A stretch of 64,000 bases of DNA. Origin: Centroberyx gerrardi. Its lineage: Eukaryota > Chordata > Actinopteri > Beryciformes > Berycidae. Where the stretch lies: assembly GCF_048128805.1 (NCBI RefSeq), contig NC_135997.1:22987815-23051814 (forward strand). The letters run 5' to 3'. A model generated the notes under the pieces. The model was not told the DNA's origin. It did not search any database and saw nothing but the letters and a program-made list of their open reading frames with translations. Positions 40,365 through 52,440 of this stretch are shown here, one piece after another (position 1 is the first letter of the stretch; each line of letters starts with the position of its first letter). Position numbers and translations under genes: made by a program.

Positions 40365-43300
40365 ATTAGTGGATATTTTGTAATACACTCTTTGACACAA
40401 ATCATATACAGTACAAGTGTAAGATGTATATTTTATCCAGTAGCTTTTGCAGTCGCTGCTTGCTCATTGTGCGTTATGAAAGAGGACACACTCAAAAAAT
40501 TCAGCATACCTTTTTCTTGACAACATTTGGGGCCCAAGGTTCCTTGTCTGCCTTGATTTATTTTTTTTTTTTCAAATGAGCACCTATATCATTATAACAT
40601 CGTCCATACATCATCATAATGAGGTAATGAATTCCCAAACCAGTCTGTCTTATCTGCAGAGAAGCCTCTGACACCCTCCACTATATTGTTCCCGGAAATG
40701 CCATTATAGTTGTAATTATTCACTCAGTGTTTACAGATTTAAATATTCACAACTTAATAAGATATCAAGCGCAGTTGCCAAGAATGTGTCTACAGTATGC
40801 TTAAGATGAAAACGGAACAAAACACACATACAGACAGTATGTGTGTTTTGTTCCGTTTTCATCTTAAGCATACTGTACTACACTCCTACACAGATGGCCA
40901 CTGCAAACATACAGCAACTGCATTCATCAAAGGGCAGAAGAAACAAGCCGGTCAGTAAAGTCAATTTCACAAGTCTAAGCGATGTTGCTTTTATCAGTCA
41001 TTAAGTCTTTCAAGGCCCATATCCCCAGAGGTGTCCGGAGAAATTAAAATAACCTATTATTGGATACCCACACAATGTAAAAGGTCTATGGGCCTTTCCA
41101 TTCTGGAGAAGGCTTACGCACATCTGCCGTCTTAGTCCTGTCTCATGAGGGTCTCTGTCTCTCCAGTGTCTTCTACAGCGAGTAACTGTAAAGGTCAGAT
41201 AAGAGACCGGTCACACCAGGGCCAGAACAGTCCATTGTGCAGTCCACCAATTCATCATAGTTTAATCTGTAATATTATTAATGAGGTAATGTGCCTGGCA
41301 GACTTCATTAATATCCATTGGTGTGAAATTGTGAAAGTTTCTGTGAAAGTTGTGTTGGGTGAAGACACTTATGAGAAATTACCTGAAGCAATGTGTAGCA
41401 AAATTGATATATTTGACATAATTGACAGGTATTTTGGCCTATGAACACTGCGCGAAATCCTAAATTATGTTTCCCATATTATTATCTTTTTGGTTATGTG
41501 TAAAACCTTGGTTATAATTAAGAAATAGAAAAGAGAAGCTATTAAGACAATAAGAAACGGAAAGACTGATGAATGAATTGATTGAGGTGCAGGCTGTCAA
41601 AAGTGCAAGCAGTGGGAAGGTTAAAGCTAAAGTCGCTCGTTTTTGCTGGTGTCATGTTTAACGTGGATGCCAATAAAGTTCCTTAAATAACAGCTGACAG
41701 TCTTTTCTTTTGCCTCATCTTCATCTTTTGATGTAAAATCCATATTACGCTGTACGTGAGTCAGCAGCAAAGACAAACATTACTCACTGTCCCAATACTT
41801 TCCTAGCAGCAAAAAAAAAGAAAAGAAAAGAAAGAAAGACATGACTTTCACTCATGGTGCCAATACTAACACTTGTGACTGTATTAAGTGTTCAGAGGTC
41901 TTGTTGTCCTTGTAACATGTCAATATGCACTGTGAAACTCTGCTAGTTGTCAATATGCCTGTGGACCAATGTCACCAAGACTAATTCTTCTACACTTATT
42001 GTATCGGGTGTTGAAAGCGACTCTGAAATTGATTCTGATTTTTGGGGTCTGAGAAGCTGTAGAATAGTTGGCAACACACTTTTGGCTGTTCCACCTGCGT
42101 GTGAGTATGTAACACTAATACACACTGATGTCTGGTTTCTCCAATGTTCTCCATAGCAGCTGGTGGGAGCAGCGGACATCTGCTTTGTACCCTCATGTTC
42201 CTGGCCAAGTTGGGGTGTGTTTTAGATCCTCAGGCATTATCCTCGGACGACCGAAGTTAACGCGTGCATGTTGATTATATAGGTCCGCCGAGGCCCGGGA
42301 CGGAGTGTGGCTCAGGACACAATGTGCCTGGGTGGAAATCTATTTTCTTTGTTCTCAGGAAGTCTGATTTCAAAGCTGTCGGTTGCGCTCTGTACTCGAG
42401 GGCTTTTCAAGGGAAGGTGATAGGCAGCGCTAACCCCTAGTTTGATGTAACGTTTGGAACTTGAACCTTTGTTTTTCAGTTGAAAGAATGAATAATGGCT
42501 CATAACTTGTGGTCTATTTTCTGGATAGATGCATACATTTTCACTATATGTCAATACATTAAAAGCATAGAGGACAGATTTCTCTCTCTGTCATATTTCC
42601 ATGGAATATTTTATGAAAAATGAAACATTCCATTGACTATACTACCTAATTTACACATACTATATCCAGAACATAAAGCTATTTCTATGTAGCTGTAGGA
42701 TACCACTGTAAATATGACTACTATAAATGATGGTGGATCTTATTCAAATGATGGTAGATCCTATTTTCTTAATGCAGAGTGTAGGTGCCATTCATGATTT
42801 ATGATTGTGCCCAATAAAAGTTTAACCAAAGTATTAAAGTAATGAGTTCACTTTAAAGCACTTTGAAGTCCGACTATTTCAATCGTGCCCACTGTCTGTC
42901 AGGATTGTCTTAGTCCAGAGTTAAAGTTTCATTCATTTGATTGAGGTGATTTTTTATTGAGGGGGAAGCACATCAGGAAAATGAAACAGTGACGTTTTTC
43001 TTCTTCTGTTTTTTTCTCCTCTTATTCTTTTTTTTTTTGTTCCAAGTATTTTGAAACAAACAACAATTTTCCCCTTTCCTTTTCCCGAGGCTGTTTGCAC
43101 AGGGGTCACGGGGGTCATGAACAAGGCACTTACAGTTGTCGGATTAAGGACATTCTTCAGTGCCATTGCCTGCCAGTTACTTACATGACCTTCTGTTTTG
43201 GTCAGTGAAATCCCTTTAGCAAATTTTGTCACATAATGACCTTTACTACCTGGCCCACAACACTCCTATCCACTATTTAATTTTATCTGCCACCCTAAGG

Positions 43301-46300
43301 GGAGAATCCCACTCCCCTGAATATCACCTCTCTCCTCTGGGTGCTCTTCTGCAGTTGCAGTCTTGCTAGTCTTCCCATGTAATAATGGCTTTTAAAATTA
43401 TTCTGTGACCACTTTCTTTTAGACACTTTACATGTACATGCCCATTTACATGTTTTACCTTGCGAAATCCTTTTCATTCATGCTCCTGACATAAAAGGAC
43501 ACACCTTTCCAAGAATTCAGCATTTAATGTGGCAATCCTCTGTGGAAATCTTCTGTTTTTTTTGGTGGCAAGTGCTCATTGCTGTGGTGTTTTTGCTCTG
43601 CGCTTCCTAGAGATCACCTGTCAGTCAAATCAAGTGTACTGTGCCGTCTGTTTCCTTGGATTTTCTGTTGGTGAAGTTTCTGCAGGTGCTGGTCTGTTCA
43701 GCCCTGGTGGCTATCGCTGCTCATGCTAACTACCCAGCTCTTCTATTTATTCCAACAAACTGCTGTTGCTGCTGCTGGAAACGTATAACACATCACTACT
43801 GCGTGCCAAAGGTTTTCTCGGGAGAGACCTGCCTGACATCGGGTGTTTAGAACAGCAAATGTAAAAGCTTGAACTGGCTATAGGTTGAATCACTATTGTG
43901 TTATATCAAACGGCGATAGAGAGTAGCAAAACGTACATTTACGCGTATGAAAATCGTTTCATTTTAAAAGCTTCTAATGCATGACATAGCTTCCGTGATA
44001 CATACAAGAATCTCACTGAATATCTTATAAAGACCACGGGCTGCTATCTCCACAGGCAGCCAGGCGTAGCACCAGGTCCCATCACTGTACGCAGGAGTGT
44101 GATTGTGGGCTGGTGGGCTCTGGACAGCTTGTGTCTGTCATGAGTGGTTATGTGTCCGGTCCTGATTGTTTGGGAACAGGGCCAAACCTGCTGCTGCGCT
44201 GTGGATGAGAGGTGGTATAGATGAGAGGTTGTGTGTGGGAGAAGCTGGGAGAAAATAACATCTATCAGGCCAGCCCACTGTGGCATACTGTAATTCCACA
44301 GTTCTGGACTCAGAATCACTGGTAAAGTAAAGTAAATGTGCAAGAACTTGTCTTGGTGGCATTGGTGCAAACTTACATGGCAACACAGCACATAGTCTAC
44401 TGACATACTTTTACTTTGACAAGACCCATTGCACTCTCTTTTTATTGGAAGAAAATGTAACACATGTAAAACAACACAATACTTTTCTGTGTATTTTAAT
44501 ATTGTGTCTTGCTTCTTTAGTTTCTTTTCTCTTTTGAAGAACATTTTTGCATATTTTTATTGTTAATTTATGTGATAGTATAGTCTCTCTCTCTATCTAT
44601 CTATCTATCTATCTATCTGTCTATCTGTCATTTTATGTATCTATTCATTGCATTTATTATAAACATTAGTTAGACCATAGGGTAATGTTTCTCAACCTTT
44701 TCAGTGCAGCAGTGGTTGCAGAACTAAATCAGTAATGTTGTATTTGAAACTGGCAAAGGGGAGTTTTCTCTGCCACAGAACTGGAGTGCTTCTAAGGGCA
44801 GATGAAAACTGAGGGGCAAAATCACACCTACGCCAAATACTATTTGTAAAAACCTCTTTTGGTTTTATTTTTACCAACTTAGCTTCTAGATGGGTGGGGC
44901 TTGCCACAGAGGAAAAATAAAATGAGTGCCGAAATGTTACAGCAGTGACACAAAAGTATTTAAAAGTCAGTGTAGTATGCTTTTCTGTGATTGGTCACTT
45001 AACTGACATTACCAGTTTGGTTAAATATCACCCAGCTAGTCCTCCAAGCAGGTTAACAGAAATGCAAAGGATTATTTACTAAGACTATTTGACCCTGGTC
45101 TGACAATATGAAAGTGAGTGTGCAATACTTCCTAATGTCCTCAGGTAGGACTGGGCAGGTCAGTGTTGCAGCACCTCTCCCTCATTCACTCCCTCACACT
45201 TTAAGCTTTGAAGCGTTGTTTAGCTCGACAGATGAGTGCTGTTACATCGGCTGGTGTTGTCATCGTTTCTGTAAAGAGTAAACAAAGTATTTCATAAGGA
45301 AGTGCTTAGTTCTCGCCCAGTGTTCGTATCACAGTGTTTGTTTGCAATTACGGTGGTTAACAAAAAATATTTTCGCTGCTGAATGTTTTAGTACACCAAA
45401 ATCAAAAAATGAGAAACTCATGGATTACTACTTTAACGCTGTTCAACAAGAGTAACAAAGACCCATAATCAGTCTGATTTTTGGCCACTATCCATATTTT
45501 TTAAATGAAATCCATATTGCAGTGTACATGAGTCAACAGCATCAAGGCCTCTAGTAGCTATGGTTTTGACTGTATATGTATCTTCAAAGAAATGTATGGC
45601 CCTCTTGCCTGTGTGGGAAATAATCCCATCAAATAGGGATGAGGGCAGCAGCTCCTGAGAATAGACTGCAATAACACTTTTTCTTCAAAGCAGGGTTTTT
45701 TTTTTTTTTTTATTAATGAAAAAATGAAGTACCTATAAACACTATGCTGTTCTATGTTCTTTGCTGAGGTGCATCAGTCTACTCTTGGGAGCTGCTCTCC
45801 CCTTCACTTTTAAAGGAACATCCCACCTTCAGATACTCTTATACTGTTACATATCATCAGTCTGTGGTGTTAGCTTCATTCCAGGAGTTATTTTGTGATT
45901 GTGAAGTGTTGTAATTTACTTTTCTGTTGTATCCACTTTCCCTCAACCTCCCTCATCTACTTCTACTTCTACTTTAGTTAGTGTTTTCCTACATTTCCCA
46001 GAATGCCTTTTAACAACCCCCAGAGAACATGGCTGGACAGTTGGTCAACTTACCCATTATATGATGAGAACATAGACACAAAAATCATCCACATTTAATT
46101 TGTGCGGGCACTCCACGCTAACACTTTAGCATACACTATGTTGAGTGATATTAGGCAACTATCATTATCTCAAAAGTGAACAAATGAGAACTTGTAGCAG
46201 CTCTAAAGCTAAATTATGTGCGGCTCCCTCTGGCAGTTTTGTTCAGGAGATTGATAAAAATTGACATGAAATATGATACAAAAACATCAGTGTTTTGAAC

Positions 46301-49300
46301 TACATGGGACTGCTTTCCCTGTTTACATAGGAGCAATGGGAGACAGCTGTCAGCTAAAAATGGTTGTGTAATGGATGACTACATGGTTGCTCACCTGAAA
46401 TAGTTCCAAGAGTAAACCTGCTTACATTTGCTATATTTAGTTAATGATATTTCATTTTTGAAATGTATGAATGTACAGGCCATATAATAAAAACAAGACT
46501 AGGTAGACCTAGTGCTAGCCAGGCCTCCTCTTGGCTTTCACACCCTAGTATAGTGCTGTACTGCCCTCTGTGTTGTAGTGATATACTATAAGTGTGGTGG
46601 CCTGCAAAAACCTTGACATGTTTGATTTGTGATATTTTAATTTTGAGTGTTTTAATGTTATGTGTCTAAAAGTAAAAAGTGAGAAAAATGGCTTTAAACA
46701 TTCCACAACATTCCATTTTCTCCATTGGCGTTCCACCAAGTTAGTCTACAGGAGAGTGTAAGGAAAAAACATACCTGCACTGAAAATAACTACAATATGA
46801 TTTGTTTTCCTCAACAACATAGACTTGGTCACTTCCTTACAGCAATCTGAAATCATAGGATTGTCTTAAGTGTGTGTCTGTGGATGTCCTTTACACCGAT
46901 CGGACACTTATCTATCTTTGCATTAGTAGTGAGAAGATAAAGTATATCGTCAAAGTTAATTTGTTGGAATGAAAAGGGATCAGTTGTCTGTACCTTGTAG
47001 TAAAGCTTTTTCTTCGTTTTTGCAATAAGTTGCTGACATCAGTAATGCGAGTGGATGTAGCGATCATCTGTCTGTGGACATGACTGATGGATATCTGACA
47101 CGACCAGCAGCTACCTGTAGCCTCGCTCATAGTAAGTGACTCTGTGCTACTGCTTGTTAGCCAACACTCCTAATGAGTAGGTACTTGCGGTCTGTTTGGC
47201 AGCCTGAGTTTTTCCCTGGACATTAGCTGTAACGTTAAGTTAGTAACGTTAAGTCCGCTCCTCTCTTGCTCCGGTGTGATGCGGTCAGCAGTCGGAATCG
47301 AGGGAGAGACAGTACCCGGCTAACTTGTTTTGCTAGCTAACTAACTAACGTTACCCTTCACAAAACCACACAAATAACGTTAAATACTTTCCCTTTTGTT
47401 TTCTGAAAATAATTATTCACCATGATGTAATACAGAGATAAAAGTAACAAAATCACTCAAAATCTCAAAATGCCCGCAAAACTCGATTTTCGATCTATTT
47501 TGGCTCATTGCCAACAATGTAGACATCCGACGGGTTCTCCAGACCACAACACATAAGTGGCACTTTGTACAATTTCTAAAGTGCGTGTAAACAAACATTT
47601 TGATATTCAATTCAACTTTATTGTAACACTAACAGTGCAAACAACGCGATATCACGTATACCAACATAACTGTGTAGGTATTGACGCCACTTCTCGCGCG
47701 ACTTTCATCAACAGTCAGTCAGTCAGTTAACTACTCTTCCCAGAGGCCCGGCAAAAACCACTAACAACTTTTTATTACTGAACGTTTCTTTCTTTCTTTA
47801 TTTTTTCTTTTTTTCTTTTTTTCTTTACTTTGAACAATGCTAGCTGCCTATAATCACTCAACATAGTGTATGCTAACGAGTTAGCATGCAGCACAGGTGC
47901 AAATTATCTATTGGGGACACATGGACGATTTTGGTGTTTATATTCTCATTACTTAATGGATAAGTTGACCAATTGGGCAATCTTTCAAAAATGTGGTGTA
48001 TTCCCTTAAGGGTTTGAGTCCCAATTTGGCCATTGATGTAAAAGTTGGACGGGGGTTGTGTTTTCACCTCATTCCATCTGTTTGTTTGTTTGTCTGTCAG
48101 CAGGATATCTCAAAAAGTTATCAATGGATTTACACAAAACTTTGTGGAAAGGTTGGTCATGGGTCAAAGAAGAAGTCATTAACTTCCTTCATCCTAATTG
48201 ATCACATAGATTGGCCAATGGCATATCTTGACAATTGCATAGTGATGCGCTTTACTGAGTGCCATCTAGTTTATGTCATGTTATGATCACTCCTATTTGG
48301 TTGTTTGTATTTGGTCGGCTTCTAGCTTCCTTATGTTAAGGTTACAGTCAGTCAGACTGGAGATCAAATCAGCCCTGGGTGCATCGTTGACTTCATCATG
48401 ATTCCCATAACAGGCCAGCCTGCCAAACACACACACACACACACACACGCACGCACATACTCACAGAGATAAGGATGCCCTCCAACAGCTCAGGTCGCTC
48501 CTGATCGCATCAAAGCACCTTCGGCGTTGACATTATCACTGTATATTTTATTAAGCTGTGGGTGTGCTGTTGCATGGGGGTCATGGTGGCAGCGGTGTGT
48601 GTGGGTGTGTGTGTGTTGTCTTTTTGTCTGTCAGTGCTGTCTGTTATGGCAATATTGAAGCTGACTGTAGGAGGAGGGAGAGTGTGAGGAAAAGAAAAAC
48701 TGGAAGTGGAAGAAATATATTTATATAAATGGCTGCTGGGTATACTACCAGATAACTGTGAGCATTTCAGAGCTCTTCCCGGGGTTTTGTCACATGGAGC
48801 TTCTGAGTTTTCCAAGCCACAAAGTAAAGTGAAGATAGAAACACACAATATCAGAGTAAACCGATGATCACAAAAAATGTATACAAAAAAGTTAGTAGAC
48901 TCAAGACCTCCAACTCCTGCATCTTTCCTCCTCATCCTCCCCCATGTTCTTTTCCTCTCCTCCTTCTCCCCCTACTCTTTTTCCTTCACCACCTTCTTTC
49001 CCATTCCTCCTCCTCTCTCATACCCTCTACCTTTCCTCTAATTCTTTTTCCATTTCAACCCAGTCTCTCAGGTCAGTTTCTCGCCTGCTACACCTTTTCA
49101 TTTACCCTGCTTTCCTCTTCTCTCTTCCCTTCCCTTCTTTATCCCCCTCTACCTTCTCTTTGTCTTCCACTCTTCTCTAATTTTGTATTGTTTCCCCACT
49201 TCCCACTCCTCCTCCTCCTCCTCCTCTTCTCCCCCCCCATCTTCTCCTTCCCTCTCACCTCTTTCTGGTTTCAGCCCAGTCTCTCTGGTCCATTTCTCCA

Positions 49301-52153
49301 TCTCTTCTCCGTTTCCTTCTCATCGCCCCCGTTTTTTTTCTTTATCGCCCTCCCCTCTCTCTGTGTCTTCTAACCTCTCAGATCGCCCCTTTTCTCCCAC
49401 TCCTCCTCTAGTTCCCCCTCCCACTTCCCCTCTTGCTGACTTCCTTGACGTTTGAAGGAGAGTGGGGATCCACTCAGCTGACAAAGGGAGAGGCGAGTGA
49501 CGTCACAGCAGACATGATACACCAGCATCTGCTCTGGTCTAAAAATACACACCACAGGGCACACACAGTCAGTCTGCAGCTGCACTCAGCGTTTGTTTCC
49601 ACCTCCACGCTCTACTGAGATGGCCCAGCTTTTACACAACTGGGGCTTGCGGGCACGCTGGGTTACATGCTGCTGGCCCACAACACAACCCCCTTGACGT
49701 GTGCGTATTACGGTCTAGAGACACTAAGTGGAAAAGGTTGTGGGTGGAAGGTTTGCTAATGCGAAAACACTGAGGAGGGTGGGTCTGATTTTGTGTTTCA
49801 GGTTAGGATGTCGCCTGTCACCGATTTGTAAAGAAATCTAAACTTCCTCTACACTTGTTGACTGAGAAACTAATTCTCTTTGGAAGTTTTTTCAAAGCTG
49901 TCATCATGAACGTCATGAATACGCCTGAACACGGTCATTGTAAAATTATTGATCAAATATCTGGCACTTAGATTGCTTGATAATAAGATAAACAGTGAGG
50001 ACAAGGCAAAAACTAACAAAGTACATTTACTCAAGTACTGTACTTAAGCACAATTTTGAGGTATTTGTACTTTACCTGAGTATTTCCCTTTAGTGAGACT
50101 TACTATTTCTCCTCCACTACTACTATTTAAGAGTAAAATGTTGTACTTTTTACTTCACAACATTTATCTGACGGCTGGAGTTCCTAGTTACTTCGCAGAA
50201 TAAGGTTTTAAATGCAAAACATATGATAAGCTCATAAAATATGATGCATTGTTAGAGTTTAAACTACCCAACGGAGCAGTTAGACCTACAACATTAAAAT
50301 ACTTCTTACAAGTTAATGCATCAATATTTAACACTCTGCAAGGGACCGTTCTTCAGAATGAGTACCTTTACTTTAATGAGTTACTTTTGATACTTAAGTA
50401 CATTTTACTTCTAATACTTGTATACTTTTACTTTTAATGGAGTAATTTGCCATTTTGGTATTGCAACTTTTACATAAGTAAAGGATTTGAGTAATTTTTC
50501 CACCACTGAAAACTAGAGCCTCATTTTAATATTTGTTCAGATAAAGTTCAGTTCAGATTCAGTTTAAAATGCATATGAAATCATCAACAAAGACACAGAT
50601 ATGGCCCTTCGTCTAACAAAGATCATATAAAGAATCTGTCAGTGTCTATAATTACCCTGAGAGAACACTAGAACTTTTTACTTAATATTGTAATATTATT
50701 GTGTCATTTCAACTTTCTGTCCAGCCCAAACAGTGATATTAATGCATATCAGTATTCTATGCTCAATACTTGGCTGTGCTCACTTTATTTCTTCTCATCA
50801 TCTGGATCCCGTCTCCTCTCTCAGGTCTCATCAGTGCAAGGTGTTCTGTTTATCTGTATAGTTTGGGTTCTGCTGTTGTGAATCTGGCCTTGGTGTCCGG
50901 CTCCCTGTTTACTGTTGGACGGCAGTAGCTCAAATTCCCCGACCGCCTGAGACAATCTTGGCAGTAGACACATTCTCCCACTATCAAAGCCCCCTTGAGC
51001 AAGGCACTGTACCTGCAGCTGCTCCACTGCCCAACAGTAGAAGATTGTGTAGTACTGGGCAGCTCCCAAGTGCTGAGTGGGTGTTTGTGTGTAACCCTGC
51101 ATTTCCTCCCCCAGGCCATCGCCGTAAATAAGAATGTGTTCTTAGTCAACTTGCTCGGCTGAATAATTAAAGTCTTTTTTAATCTGCTTTCTACGCCGCA
51201 TTTGTGCCCACTCATTCACTCCTTCAATAAAGTCCTGTCTATTTTTCTCTTCTACCTGTCGTCTTTGGTTGTGTCTGCTACTTTTTTGATAATTGATGAA
51301 TAGCGTTATTTTGCAGTTTTTAAACTATTTAAAGATGAATATGAAATATTAAAAATAGTTAGTTTGTCTTTTCTTTGAGACTTATCTAACCAGACAAGGA
51401 CACTAATCTACCATCTTTGTTTAAAGCTGTGATCTGAGGAAGTGGTTGCAGGGAAAAGAATGGCTCCACACAGTAAACTCACTCGTACCTGCAACACAGA
51501 CAGCCATAGTCAGACATGGGGGTCACTACTTAGCAGTTCCACTGGAGCATTTTGGACTTAGGGACCTTGCCCAAAGGCTCTCTGATGGTAGCTGTTATAC
51601 CACTTAGGCTTTTTTTAAAACTCTATCCAAGGGATTTGAACCAATGACCTCCTAGTCAAAAGCCTGTTTTTCAGTCCTTCAGGCGACCATCAACCCTATA
51701 TCCATGTCAATGTATGTGGTGACACAGTATTGATAGTCCCTGCTTCTTTGGACCACCTCCCCCTTTAGAGGATGTGTGTGAGGAAACGTGTGTATGTGTG
51801 TTTCTATACGCCACAGAAAAACATAGGAAGTGTGTTTGTGCTTTGATAGTTTGTTGAAACGCATCTCTCTCTCTCTCTCTTCCTTTATGTGTGTGTGTTT
51901 GTATTTACGCTCATATCTGTGTGTGCCTGTCTGTCTGTGGGTGGTGTATGTATGCAACCAGAGAAGTGGAGCAGGCGGGTGTGTCGGACCTGGAGATCAT
52001 CTCCCAGCCGGTGGAGGATGAGAACCCGTGCCTGGCTCCTCCGGTGCAGCTGGTGAGTTTTGGCTACAGAGATCTGCCCCTCGCAGCGCTGGACCTCTCA
52101 CTGGCCGGGTCGCAGCTCCTCTCCAACGTAGACGAGGATGACAACAGGGAAGG
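38339..52153 (+). CDS. tmem266: transmembrane protein 266, N-terminal part
   Basis: TMEM266 (HVRP1) is a vertebrate membrane protein with a voltage-sensor-like domain and a cytoplasmic coiled coil. Two coding exons are present. 38339-38469 carries the ATG at 38456 and 14 coding bases; 51962-52153 carries 192 bases. Joined, they give MANAEEVEQAGVSDLEIISQ, then a short acidic/Pro stretch, then VQLVSFGYRDLPLAALDLSL, AGSQLLSNVDED and REG. This aligns nearly throughout with the human N-terminus as I recall it (MANPQ..., VEIISQ, YRDLPLAAVDLS, GSQLLSNLDEDYQREG). The membrane segments and coiled coil lie to the right of the window. The first intron is 1.2 kb, the second 13.5 kb and the third exceeds 11.8 kb. 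Adjacency to fbxo22 agrees with mammals. Confidence 0.9.
39431..39917. repeat. Inverted-repeat-bounded element related to 34776-35115
   Basis: The left end TTAAGAAGAAAATACATCCT continues AAAACAG. The right end, TGTTTTGGGGTGGATTTTCC near 39891, is its diverged complement and matches common fish elements of the form GGATTTTCCCTTTAAG. Nothing coding inside. Confidence 0.45.
40323..40363. repeat. GT microsatellite
   Basis: A GT run of about 40 bases in tmem266 intron 2. Confidence 0.95.
40791..40877. repeat. Perfect 41-bp palindrome with 5-base spacer
   Basis: 40791-40831 and 40837-40877 are exact reverse complements over 41 bases around AGACA. No flanking repeat is obvious. It would form a long hairpin in DNA or RNA. 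Confidence 0.95.
44582..44630. repeat. TATC tetranucleotide repeat
   Basis: CT dinucleotides pass into TATC units with TGTC variants. Confidence 0.9.
47985..48240 (+). repeat. Dispersed teleost-type repeat
   Basis: The stretch around TTTGTTTGTCTGTCAGCAGG, AAAAAGTTATCAATGGATTT and ACTTTGTGGAAAGGTTGG resembles a repeat family I know from many fish genomes; the class is not determined. Confidence 0.4.
48930..49440. repeat. 500-base polypyrimidine block with internal duplication
   Basis: The + strand is almost entirely C and T. A motif TTTCAACCCAGTCTCTCAGG near 49052 recurs as TTTCAGCCCAGTCTCTCTGG near 49270, so the block looks like diverged units of about 220 bases. Open frames through it reflect composition only. 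Confidence 0.8.
49498..49505. promoter_or_regulatory. Palindromic CRE site
   Basis: TGACGTCA is the full CREB/ATF palindrome. An MEF2-like CTAAAAATAC lies about 40 bases downstream. Function is inferred only. Confidence 0.4.
49993..50508. mobile_element. Non-autonomous hAT-like element
   Basis: The interior AGTACATTTACTCAAGTACT, followed by GTACTTAAG, and the right end TTTTTCCACCACTG match a very common teleost element with CAGTGGTGGAAA-type ends. The left end (CAGTGAGG...) is degraded. No transposase is encoded. Confidence 0.65.
50880..51180. repeat. SINE-like repeat
   Basis: It contains CCCTTGAGCAAGGCACTGTA, the core seen in V-SINE/Deu-type fish SINEs, and AAATAAGAATGTGTTCTTAG near the 3' end, a tail common in fish repeats. 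Confidence 0.5.
51520..51690 (-). repeat. tRNA-derived repeat fragment, reverse orientation
   Basis: GGGATTTGAACCAATGACCT is the complement of a tRNA T-loop/B-box type sequence, and GACCTTGCCCAAAGGCTC precedes it, as in fish tRNA-derived repeats read backwards. Confidence 0.45.
51962..52153 (+). CDS. tmem266: tmem266 second coding exon
   Basis: It encodes EVEQAGVSDLEIISQPVEDE, PCLAPPVQLVSFGYRDLPLA and LDLSLAGSQLLSNVDEDDNR-EG; 192 bases, donor GTGAGT. The core YRDLPLAA.DLS.AGSQLLSN matches human TMEM266. Confidence 0.92.
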
Positions 52154-52440
52154 GTGAGTGAGACAAAACCGATGCGATGTGCTTTAGGTTGTGATGCGTC
52201 ATAGATAAAAATGTTTGATCCGGCAGTGACTTTGTTTTTTAATGTGATTTCCCTCTGTGGAAAAAAACTTGACGTCATGGAAGGCTGAGTGCGACACACA
52301 TGATGCCTGATTTGCGAATGACCTGTTAGCTTTGAGCAGCTTTTTTTTAGTAACTTGGGAGTGATGATGATTTGCCTCTGTAAATAACCCGGCAACAGGG
52401 AAGTGTGAGTGACACACGGGTGGTATTTTTTTTTAGGTGA
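52144..52440 (+). repeat. tmem266: Diverged tandem units starting at the tmem266 exon 2 donor
   Basis: GGGAAGGGTGAGTGAGAC at the exon end recurs as TGGAAGGCTGAGTGCGAC near 52278 and GGGAAGTGTGAGTGACAC near 52400. This suggests about three units of 120-130 bases that copied the splice donor. Confidence 0.5.

Larger units (their letters stand above)
38470..51961 (+). other. tmem266: tmem266 intron 2
   Basis: A 13.5 kb intron without protein genes. Contents include TIR-like repeats (39431-39917), a GT microsatellite (40323-40363), a perfect palindrome (40791-40877), TATC repeats (about 44590-44620), a pyrimidine-rich block (48930-49440), a CRE site (49498-49505), a hAT-like element (49993-50508) and SINE-like pieces (50880-51180, 51520-51690). 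Confidence 0.7.

Noticed and set aside
44040..44550. 166-residue minus-strand open frame
   Set aside because: No conserved domain, and the sequence suggests ordinary intron or old repeat.
48864..49373. 169-residue open frame rich in Ser, Pro, Leu and Phe
   Set aside because: It is translation of the polypyrimidine block; composition alone explains the absence of stops.
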